Of a DNA stretch of 12,887 nt, positions 1 to 6,256 are shown piece after piece. Position 1 is the stretch's first letter. Every line of letters starts with the position of its first letter. The notes beneath the pieces were generated by a model. The model made no database searches, was not told the DNA's origin, and saw only the letters and a program-made list of their open reading frames with translations. Origin of the DNA: Verrucomicrobia bacterium UBA740 (GTDB lineage: Bacteria; Verrucomicrobiota; Kiritimatiellia; RFP12; UBA1067); the NCBI GenBank assembly GCA_002298665.1, contig DBKW01000012.1, positions 254 through 13,140 on the forward strand, in the 5' to 3' direction. The translations under genes and the position numbers were made by a program.

Positions 1-221
1 GCATCACCGTTCCGGCGGGACAGGATCCCCGTTCCCATCCTCTACACGATTAATAAACTCCGAGGGGTGACAAAGGCTCCCCTAACGTTCCGCCACTCGC
101 TTTGCACGCAACCCCCAACCCGGGTAGGGACCGCAGTCCCCTGCGGTCCGCCTCGCCCCCACCCAACGGTAGATATAATGAGAAGCGTTTCTGAGGGCTC
201 GGTTCTTTCGGGCCGCCAGAA
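1..221. other. Non-coding left edge
   Basis: No supported gene is seen here. The short minus-strand frames across it lack recognisable domains and ribosome binding sites. It contains GGGACAGG near 17-24, a pattern that recurs in the non-coding DNA at both ends of the window, a weak hairpin at 63-83, the palindrome at 128-149, and a TATAAT at 174-179 with no matching -35. Confidence 0.4.
128..149. repeat. Short GC-rich palindrome, first copy (REP-like)
   Basis: An 8-bp perfect stem (GGACCGCA with TGCGGTCC) encloses the 6-nt loop GTCCCC. The same fold with the same loop but a different stem recurs at 718-739. No T-run follows on either strand, so this copy is not an obvious terminator. It resembles the small dispersed intergenic palindromes of many bacteria. 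Confidence 0.6.
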
Positions 222-350
222 GTCGTTCTTTGACAATTGAACGAATGGATGGAACAGAATACAACTTATCGACAGGGCGGCGCGCGCTCTGCGTTTTGGA
301 GCGCGCCGCGCCGCCGCCCAGTCGGTAAGTCTTCACGCGAAAGCGTGAAC
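222..350 (+). other. Structured non-coding stretch with boxA-like/TTGACA motif
   Basis: CGTTCTTTGACAA at 224-236 matches the E. coli rrn boxA (TGCTCTTTAACAA) at 10 of 13 positions. It contains a perfect TTGACA (230-235), with CAGAAT (254-259) 18 nt downstream as a weak -10. Two hairpins follow. One is GC-rich, with 282-289 pairing 299-306 and a further 6 bp after a 3-nt bulge. The other has stem 332-338 with 343-349 closed by a GAAA tetraloop. No good reading frame overlaps it. It could be a small RNA, an antiterminated leader or remnant of an RNA locus; no known RNA family is recognised. Confidence 0.3.
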
Positions 351-380
351 GAATAACAAAAGCGTATTTTGGGAGTGCAA

Positions 381-472
381 CCCCTCCTTAAAGTATGCTA
401 TAATCTAACTGCACAGTCTCCGGGTGGAGACCGGCTCTACACAACAACCAAGCAACCCTAAGGAGGGGCTAC
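381..472 (+). promoter_or_regulatory. IS110 left-end leader: -10 box, hairpin and RBS-masking inverted repeat
   Basis: TATAAT at 399-404 would start a transcript near 411. That leader holds a hairpin (stem 416-421 with 426-431, 4-nt loop) and the transposase ribosome binding site. A perfect 10-bp inverted repeat, 381-390 with 459-468, has one arm upstream of the -10 box and the other covering the AAGGAGG. Only transcripts entering from outside would contain both arms and mask the site. No good -35 precedes the -10. In IS110 elements the -35 can come from the other end when the element circularises. Confidence 0.45.
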
Positions 473-663
473 ATGGGATGTTATACCACAATCGAAATCG
501 ACGTGAGCGACAGAACTTCAAAAATCTGCCTTATGGCGAAATCGGGCGCCAAGCGCCATATACTCGAGGAGACGACCGTTCCGACGACACGCGTCGGCTT
601 TACGGAGTACTCAAGGACAAGGATCCCGGCTCCATGCTCGTGACATTCGAGTCGGGCGCGCAC
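473..663 (+). pseudogene. IS110-family transposase, 5' remnant with frameshift
   Basis: From ATG 473 the frame reads TIEIDVSDRTSKICLMAKSG and continues to GFTEY, then runs into a stop. Adding one base near 611 joins it to KDKDPGSMLVTFESGAH in the next frame. The joined product matches the N-terminus of IS110/IS1111 transposases: a RuvC-like DEDD fold with the first catalytic Asp in IDVSD and the second acidic residue in FESGAH. About 63 codons remain of the 300-400 normally present. Similarity ends at about 663, where the gene is truncated. AAGGAGG sits just upstream of the ATG at normal spacing. The family call rests on motif recognition. The remnant cannot encode an active transposase. Confidence 0.72.
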
Positions 664-672
664 AAAGGAGGT

Positions 673-691
673 AAATCGCCTAGCGATTTTT
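673..691 (+). terminator. Weak hairpin with T-run after the IS remnant
   Basis: AAATCGC (673-679) pairs with GCGATTT (683-689) around a 3-nt loop, and the T-run spans 687-691. The stem is only 7 bp and AT-rich on one side, so it would be a weak plus-strand terminator. It lies 10 nt beyond the point where transposase similarity stops. Confidence 0.25.
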
Positions 692-712
692 ACTATTGAC
701 AACGCTTCTCAT

Positions 713-739
713 AAAAGGGGCGGCAGTCCCCTGCCGCCC
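713..739 (-). terminator. Second copy of the palindrome; candidate terminator of the dnaE operon
   Basis: On the minus strand an 8-bp GC stem (718-725 with 732-739) with a 6-nt loop is followed by CTTTTA, the layout of a short Rho-independent terminator. It lies about 130 nt beyond the dnaE stop. The T-run is only four bases, so termination may be partial. Loop and stem length are identical to the hairpin at 128-149, and the stem bases that differ are changed on both sides. Confidence 0.4.
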
Positions 740-754
740 GCACGGGAATAGCCG

Positions 755-793
755 TGTAGAGTTGCAGAATTGTAGAGAGAGAAGAGTAAACGG
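755..793 (-). repeat. Dispersed repeat, left copy (downstream of dnaE)
   Basis: Read on the minus strand, this has CCGTTTAC, then a pyrimidine-rich spacer of 15 nt, then ATTCTGCAAC and CTACA. The same three blocks in the same order occur on the plus strand at 12716-12750. This copy lies between the dnaE stop and the candidate terminator. It is followed at 741-756 by a small hairpin (CACGG with CCGTG). Confidence 0.45.
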
Positions 794-834
794 GACAGTC
801 GCGGATGTCGCGTCCGTCCCGGTCGTCCTGTCCC
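792..834 (-). other. Long-range hairpin just after dnaE
   Basis: GGGACAG at 792-798 is the exact reverse complement of 828-834. Alternative inner pairings exist, such as 791-796 with 816-821. On the minus strand the structure is followed by a T/C-rich stretch, not a T-run. It could be a 3' end stabiliser or a weak terminator for dnaE. Confidence 0.25.
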
Positions 835-868
835 TCGTGGAGATTGGAGGGATGGGGCCTTTGCGAAA

Positions 869-3800
869 CTACCGCTCCCACGGGCGGGGCTCAGGTGGCG
901 TGAGGCGCATTTCGCCCGAGGGGTCGTAGTACGTCTCGCTTTGCGGCACGATTTTCGCCAGCTCCGAAAGAAAAGCGAGCGAGACGGCGACCGTCGGCGC
1001 GGACTTCAGCGACAGGTCGACTTCCACGCCATTGCCGTAGACGAGCGTGAAAGCGAGGGGAAGCGAGCCGGGATGTCTGGCCGCAAGATCCAAAATGCCC
1101 TGTATCCGCTCCTTGAGGTCCGGCGCGGCATAGGGCAGCGCAATGCGCAGGGCCTTGGAGATCTTCGGCAGGGCGTCCTCGAGACGGTGGATTTCGCGCA
1201 CGGTCAGATTCAGGTCGCCCACCGTGGGGTTCGCCTTGGTCTGGCGATCGTCCTTCTCGTAGTTGATGCGGTGCGCGACTTCTCCGCAGACCAACGCGAG
1301 CTGTCCGACCGGCGGGAGGGAAGAGGCGTATCTCTTCCAGGCCTTTGAAAAGCAGAAGGCGTCCATCTCGCCCGTGCCGTCGTCGAGCGTCAGAATGGCC
1401 CACTTCTCGCCCACGGTGCCGTCCGGGCGCGGTTTGGGGGTCATTTCCCGCAAGGCCTTGAGTTCGCAGACGAGGCGGACTTCGAGGCGGCGCAGGGCGC
1501 GTTCGTCCTTCATGTTCGGATGGTTCCGCTTCAAAAAGGCGTCCGCGGGCTGTGCGAGCAGAAGCGCGTCCGCCTCTTCGGCGTTGGCGAGGGTGGCAAG
1601 ACGCACCGTGCTCACCTGCGCGACGAGGCGGCGGCAGCTCTGGAGGGGGTGTCCCGAAACGTAGACGCCCAGCATCTCGCGTTCGTTGTTGAGGTCGTCG
1701 ACCGGGGAAAAAGGCGGCAGGTCCACGAGCTCGCGATCGTCGCTCGTCTGGGCATCTTCGGCCATCATGGCGAAGAAGTTCGTTTGGGCGCTTTGGGATT
1801 CCTTCTGCTTCTGCTGGGCCTTCTTGAGCGCAAAGGGGATGTTGTCGAAGAGCATGCGCCGGTTGGGGTTCAAGGCGGAAAAGGCGCCGACGCGCGTCAG
1901 GTTCTCCAGCACGCGCTTGTTGACGGCGTTGGAGCCGGCCAGGCGCGCGCAGAAATCGAGAAGGCCTTTGTAGGGTCCGCCCTTGCGGCGTTCGTCCACG
2001 ATCGCCTCGGCGGCCAGTTCGCCCACACCCTTGATGCCGCCCAGGCCGTAGAGGATGCCTTTCGCGTCGGCCGTCGGCGTAAAGCGCGCGCCGGAGGCGT
2101 TGACGTCGGGCAGCTTGAGTTCCAGCCCGATTTCCTGCGCCTCGGCCACGAAACCGGGAAGCTTGTCGAAGTTGCCGATTTCGGACGAAATCTGCGCGCA
2201 CATGAACTCGGCGGGATAGTGCGCCTTCAAGTAGCCGGTCTGATAGGCGATCCAGGCGTAGCAGACGGCGTGAGACTTGTTGAAGGCGTACGAGGCGAAA
2301 GCTTTCCAGTCCGTCCAGATCTTGTCGATGAGCTTGCGGGCTTCCGCCTCGTCCTTCCACTTGTCGACGCGGAACTTGGGGTTGGCGAGGCAGCCTTTGA
2401 CGAATTTCTCGTTCAGCTCGGCCATGATGTCCATGAGCTTCTTGCCCATGGCCTTGCGCAACTTGTCCGATTCGCCGCGGGTGAAGCCGGCCAAATGCCG
2501 CGAAAGAAGCATCACCTGCTCCTGGTAGACCGTAATGCCGTACGTATCCTTCAGGTACTTCTCCATGAGGGGATGGTCGTAGGTGACCGGCTCAGTCCCC
2601 TGCTTGCGGCGCACGAACTGCGGAATGTAGTCCATCGGTCCGGGTCGGTAGAGCGCGTTCATCGCGACGAGGTCCGTCAGGCGTTCGGGCTGGAGCGCCA
2701 TCAGCCACTTCTTCATGCCGTCCGATTCGAACTGGAAGAGGCCGGTCGTTTCGCCGCGGCCGAAGAGTTCGTACGTCTCGCGGTCGTCTTCGGGAATCTT
2801 GTCCGGATCCAGGAATCCGTCCGCGCCGCGCAGGGCTTCGGGGACGCGGAGGTTGTTCGCGCCGAGCAGGTTGACGCACTCCTTTTCGACGGTAAGCGTC
2901 TTAAGGCCCAGAAAGTCCATCTTGAGGAGGCCGACGGGCTCCACGAAGTGTCCGTCATACTGCGTCGTCAGGAGCTTTTCGGCCGTCTCGGCGCCCTCCT
3001 CCTTCTTTCCGCCGCGGTCGGGCGTGGGCATCACGGGCAGGGTCTCGATGAGCGGATCGCGCGAGATGATGACGCCGCAGGCGTGCACGCCCGGCTGGCG
3101 GATGGACCCCTCCAGGCGCCCGGCGCGCTCCATCAGGCGGTGTACGACCGGGTCTTTGGAGGTGAACGCCGCCTCGAGCTCGGGGGAGGCCTTGCGCGCA
3201 CTGGCGAAGTTGATCTTGGGTGTGTCGGGCACGAGCGCGGCGAGTTTGTTCGTGTCCGCGAGCGGATAGTCCATGACGCGCCCGACGTCCTTGATCGCCG
3301 ACTTGGCCGCCATCTGTCCGAACGTCACGATGTGCGCCACGTGATCCGCGCCGTATTTGCGCGTCACGTAGTCCAGCACGCGCTCGCGCCCGGCGTCGTC
3401 GAAGTCCACGTCGATATCGGGCATGGAAATGCGGTCGGGGTTCAGGAAGCGCTCGAAAAGGAGATCGAACTTGATGGGGTCGACATTCGTGATCCCTAGC
3501 GCGTAGGCGACGGCCGAACCCGCCGCGGAACCGCGTCCCGGCCCGACCCAGACGCCGCATTCCTCGCGCGCCGCCCGGATGTAGTCGTGCACGATGAGGA
3601 AGTAGCCCGGGAAACCCATCGTGCGGATGGTGTCCAGCTCGAACTGCACGCGGTCGGCGATTTCGGGCGCGAGGGGCTCGCCCCACCGCCGCTTGGCGCC
3701 CGCCCACACGAGCGAAGCCAGATATTCCGCCTCGAACTGGATGCGGACGACCTTCTCGTAGCCGCCCAGCTTCTTGACGCGTCCCTCCGGATAGAGCGCC

Positions 3801-4816
3801 GCCAGCTTTTCCTCGTCGTACTTGGCGCGGATATCCGCCTCGGTCCCGAAAGTCGAGGGAATGTCGAACCGCGGCATGATCGGGTCTGAATCGAGCTCGT
3901 ACTCCTCGATCCGGTCGGCGACTTCGAGCGTGTTGGCCAGCAGCTCGGGGTTTTCCGCAAAAAGCGCCTTCATGTCCGCCGCCGACTTGAACCACTCCTC
4001 GCCGGTGTAGACCATGCGTCCGGAATCGGAAAGCTTGCGTCCGGTCGAAAGCGCGAGGAGGACGTCGTGGGAGTCGTCGTCGTCCTTTTCGAGGAAGTGC
4101 ACGTCGTTCGTGGCGATGACGCGGATATCCAGCTTCTTCCCGAGCGCGAGCATGCCCTTGACGACTTTTTTCTGGCGTTCGTAGAGGTCGGCAAAGCCGT
4201 CGCGTGCGCTCATCGGCACGTCCGGACCCGCCTTCTTGGAGGGGTGCAGCATGACCTCGAGCGAATAATCCGCGCCGAAGAGGTCCTTGTACCAGCGCGC
4301 GATGCGTTCGGCTTCGGCGAAATCGTCCGCCGCGAGCGCGTGCGAGACTTCGCCGGCGATGCACGCGGACGAGCAGTGCAGGCCCTCGTGGTATTTCTCG
4401 AGCAGCGCGTGGTCGATGCGCGGATGGTGGTAGAAGCCTTCGGTGTGCGCGAGCGAAATGAGTTTGACGAGATTGTGGTAGCCCGTCAGATTGCGGGCGT
4501 GCAGGCAGAGGTGGTAGCGACGCTCCGACTTGTCGCGCAGGCGGTGGTCCCCCGTCGAGGTCACGTACGTCTCGCACCCCAGGATGGGCTTGACGTGCAC
4601 GTCAGCCAGATCGCCGTAGACCTTGCCCTTCTTCGAGCGGCACTCGTCGTAGAAGTTCTTCAGCGCGAAAAGGTTCCCGTGGTCCGTCACCGCGAGCGCC
4701 GGCATGCCCAGCGCCCGCGCCTTCCGCACGAGGGGGACGATCTGGCACTGGCCGTCCAGCAGGGAATAGGTCGTGTGCAGATGCAAATGGACAAAATCGC
4801 TCTTTTCGCCGGACAT
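869..4816 (-). CDS. dnaE: DNA polymerase III alpha subunit
   Basis: This is the replicative polymerase, 1315 residues, somewhat longer than the E. coli protein (1160). An N-terminal PHP domain (about 8-250) opens with HLHLHTTYSLLDG and keeps what look like all nine metal ligands: H12, H14, D21, H46, E82, H102, C152, D238 and H240. The C-family polymerase core follows, with VGPGRGSAAGSAVAYALGIT, catalytic D467 and D469 in PDIDVDF, and D634 in KMDFLGL. A helix-hairpin-helix lies at about 925-941. QTNFF at 1011-1015 fits the internal beta-clamp-binding motif. An OB fold comes after about residue 1110. The frame also opens with GTG at 4822, but ATG at 4816 is preferred because GAGAGAG lies 5 nt upstream of it. 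The gap to rpoN is 13 nt, and the gene is last in the run. It is a DnaE, not a PolC, since no inserted DnaQ-type exonuclease is seen. Confidence 0.97.
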   Translation of the reverse strand: MSGEKSDFVHLHLHTTYSLLDGQCQIVPLVRKARALGMPALAVTDHGNLFALKNFYDECRSKKGKVYGDLADVHVKPILGCETYVTSTGDHRLRDKSERRYHLCLHARNLTGYHNLVKLISLAHTEGFYHHPRIDHALLEKYHEGLHCSSACIAGEVSHALAADDFAEAERIARWYKDLFGADYSLEVMLHPSKKAGPDVPMSARDGFADLYERQKKVVKGMLALGKKLDIRVIATNDVHFLEKDDDDSHDVLLALSTGRKLSDSGRMVYTGEEWFKSAADMKALFAENPELLANTLEVADRIEEYELDSDPIMPRFDIPSTFGTEADIRAKYDEEKLAALYPEGRVKKLGGYEKVVRIQFEAEYLASLVWAGAKRRWGEPLAPEIADRVQFELDTIRTMGFPGYFLIVHDYIRAAREECGVWVGPGRGSAAGSAVAYALGITNVDPIKFDLLFERFLNPDRISMPDIDVDFDDAGRERVLDYVTRKYGADHVAHIVTFGQMAAKSAIKDVGRVMDYPLADTNKLAALVPDTPKINFASARKASPELEAAFTSKDPVVHRLMERAGRLEGSIRQPGVHACGVIISRDPLIETLPVMPTPDRGGKKEEGAETAEKLLTTQYDGHFVEPVGLLKMDFLGLKTLTVEKECVNLLGANNLRVPEALRGADGFLDPDKIPEDDRETYELFGRGETTGLFQFESDGMKKWLMALQPERLTDLVAMNALYRPGPMDYIPQFVRRKQGTEPVTYDHPLMEKYLKDTYGITVYQEQVMLLSRHLAGFTRGESDKLRKAMGKKLMDIMAELNEKFVKGCLANPKFRVDKWKDEAEARKLIDKIWTDWKAFASYAFNKSHAVCYAWIAYQTGYLKAHYPAEFMCAQISSEIGNFDKLPGFVAEAQEIGLELKLPDVNASGARFTPTADAKGILYGLGGIKGVGELAAEAIVDERRKGGPYKGLLDFCARLAGSNAVNKRVLENLTRVGAFSALNPNRRMLFDNIPFALKKAQQKQKESQSAQTNFFAMMAEDAQTSDDRELVDLPPFSPVDDLNNEREMLGVYVSGHPLQSCRRLVAQVSTVRLATLANAEEADALLLAQPADAFLKRNHPNMKDERALRRLEVRLVCELKALREMTPKPRPDGTVGEKWAILTLDDGTGEMDAFCFSKAWKRYASSLPPVGQLALVCGEVAHRINYEKDDRQTKANPTVGDLNLTVREIHRLEDALPKISKALRIALPYAAPDLKERIQGILDLAARHPGSLPLAFTLVYGNGVEVDLSLKSAPTVAVSLAFLSELAKIVPQSETYYDPSGEMRLTPPEPRPWER

Positions 4817-4829
4817 GGTCACTCTCTCA

Positions 4830-6251
4830 TCAAAGGGGTTTCGCCGCGGAGGCTTTGCGTTCGGCCGTTCCGGGAATGTGGAGTCGCAGGCGATACTTCG
4901 CGACGGTGCGCCGCGCGACAGGATAGCCTTCCGCCTTCAAAAGCGCCGCGAGTCGTTCGTCCGAAAGCGGACTGGTCCTGTCCTCGTCCGCGATCAGCGC
5001 GGCCAGCCGCTCCATGACGGCGTCCTTCACGATGGTTTCGCCGTCGCTGCGCACGAGCCCCTGGGTGAAGAAGCGGCGCAATTCCACGGTGCCGCGGGGG
5101 GTCGAGACGTACTTGTCGCGGACCGTGCGCGAGACGGTCGTGTGGTGCACGCCGACCTTCGCGGCGATCTCCTGCATGTTGAGCGGGCGCAGGCCCTTGA
5201 AGCCTTCCGTGAAAAACCCGGGTTGCGCATCGAATATCGCCTGCGCGATGGCGGTTATCGTCTGCTGCCGTCGCGCCACGGCGTCGATGATCGCCTGCGC
5301 CGCGGCAATGCGCGCACGGATATAGTCCTTCGTCTCCTTGTCCGTCTTCGGATCGGCGAGAAGCGCCTGGTATTTGGAGGAGATGTGAATCTCGGGCAAG
5401 GAACGCTCGTCTACGCGCGCCACCCATTTCCCGCCCACGTTCACGGCGTGGATTTCCGGGTTGATGTAGGCGATGTCGCGGCCGGCGCGCGTATAGGCGC
5501 GTCCGGGGCGCGGGTCGAGCGTGCGCAGGGCGGCGAGCGCGGACGCATATTGCGCGGGGGAGAGATTCAGCTCTTTCCGGACGAGGTCCGCCCGCCCCGC
5601 GGCGATGTCCCCCAAATGATGCTCGATCAGCGCCTTGACGACCGCGCAATTGGGCGTGCCCTCGAGCTTGTCGAGCTGCGCGAGCAGGCACTCCTTGAGC
5701 GACAGGGCGCCGCACCCCGCCGGGTCCAGCTCCGTAATCTCATGCAGGACGTGCCGGATCTTCCCCTCGCTCTCGCCCGTCACCATCTCGATATCCGGCA
5801 GGGAGCCCGAGAAAAGTCCGTTGTCGTCCAGTTCGCCTATCAGGACTTCGGCGAGCGGAATATCCTCCGGCGCGATGTCCGAAAGGCGCAGCTGGTTCTT
5901 GAGATGCTCCTCGAGCGTCTCTTCCTTCGTCTGGGAGTCGAAGAACTTCTGCCTCCGCTCGAGCGCGTCCGCGTCGGCCGTGTAGGTTGTGTCCGGGATG
6001 TCGTCGTCTTCCGTATAGTCGCTCGCGAACGACATCTCGCGCTGTTCGGATTCCGCCTCCTTGTGGGAGATGGTTTCGTGTTCGAGCGGTGAGCCGATGT
6101 CCTCGATCACCGGATTCGAACTCATCTCGCGGTAGAGTTCCGTCCGCAATTCCGGCAGGCTCAGCGAAAGCAGGTGCAGGCTCTGCCGCAATTGGGGAGC
6201 GAGGACCTGCGTCTGGGCCTGCTTGGCCCGCAGTTCGTTCGTCAACGCCAT
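4830..6251 (-). CDS. rpoN: RNA polymerase sigma-54 factor
   Basis: This 473-residue sigma-54 directs RNA polymerase to -24/-12 promoters that need an AAA+ enhancer-binding activator. Region I is the glutamine/leucine-rich N-terminus (QTQVLAPQLRQSLHLLSLSL, about 12-31). An acidic region II follows at about 55-115, then the core-binding region. A helix-turn-helix (MQEIAAKVGVHHTTVSRTV, about 359-377) is next to YVSTPRGTVELRRFF. The RpoN box ARRTVAKYR at 446-454 is identical to the textbook motif. Length and order match the family. The start at 6251 is 5 nt after the gspE stop. Its GGAGGAG lies inside the last gspE codons, 11 nt upstream, so translation is probably coupled. The usual neighbours (lptB, hpf, ptsN) are absent, and no enhancer-binding protein is encoded here. 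I saw no convincing -24/-12 promoter for the genes in this window. Confidence 0.96.
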   Translation of the reverse strand: MALTNELRAKQAQTQVLAPQLRQSLHLLSLSLPELRTELYREMSSNPVIEDIGSPLEHETISHKEAESEQREMSFASDYTEDDDIPDTTYTADADALERRQKFFDSQTKEETLEEHLKNQLRLSDIAPEDIPLAEVLIGELDDNGLFSGSLPDIEMVTGESEGKIRHVLHEITELDPAGCGALSLKECLLAQLDKLEGTPNCAVVKALIEHHLGDIAAGRADLVRKELNLSPAQYASALAALRTLDPRPGRAYTRAGRDIAYINPEIHAVNVGGKWVARVDERSLPEIHISSKYQALLADPKTDKETKDYIRARIAAAQAIIDAVARRQQTITAIAQAIFDAQPGFFTEGFKGLRPLNMQEIAAKVGVHHTTVSRTVRDKYVSTPRGTVELRRFFTQGLVRSDGETIVKDAVMERLAALIADEDRTSPLSDERLAALLKAEGYPVARRTVAKYRLRLHIPGTAERKASAAKPL

Positions 6252-6256
6252 CGCGC

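Larger units (their letters stand above)
178..712. repeat. Segment bounded by a perfect 12-bp inverted repeat
   Basis: ATGAGAAGCGTT at 178-189 and its exact reverse complement at 701-712 enclose 535 bp that include the IS110 remnant. Each arm sits near a GC palindrome (128-149 and 718-739), giving a roughly mirror-like layout. The arms could be ends of a non-autonomous element or parts of a dispersed intergenic repeat. No flanking target duplication is apparent. Confidence 0.45.

Noticed and set aside
82..336. 84-codon minus-strand open frame at the left edge
   Set aside because: It runs through hairpins and the GC palindrome, shows no domain or ribosome binding site, and looks non-coding.
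332..349. Hairpin resembling a CRISPR repeat stem
   Set aside because: Only one copy is present, with no spacers or cas genes; two tandem units at the window end are also too short and lack spacers.
2594..2604. CAGTCCCCTGC, matching the core of the GC palindromes, inside dnaE
   Set aside because: It is ordinary coding sequence for the KQGTEP stretch and lacks the paired stem.
1520..3499. 659-codon plus-strand open frame antisense to dnaE
   Set aside because: It is a mirror frame of a GC-rich gene, with low-complexity Arg/Val/Glu-rich product, no domain and no ribosome binding site; dnaE on the other strand is unambiguous.
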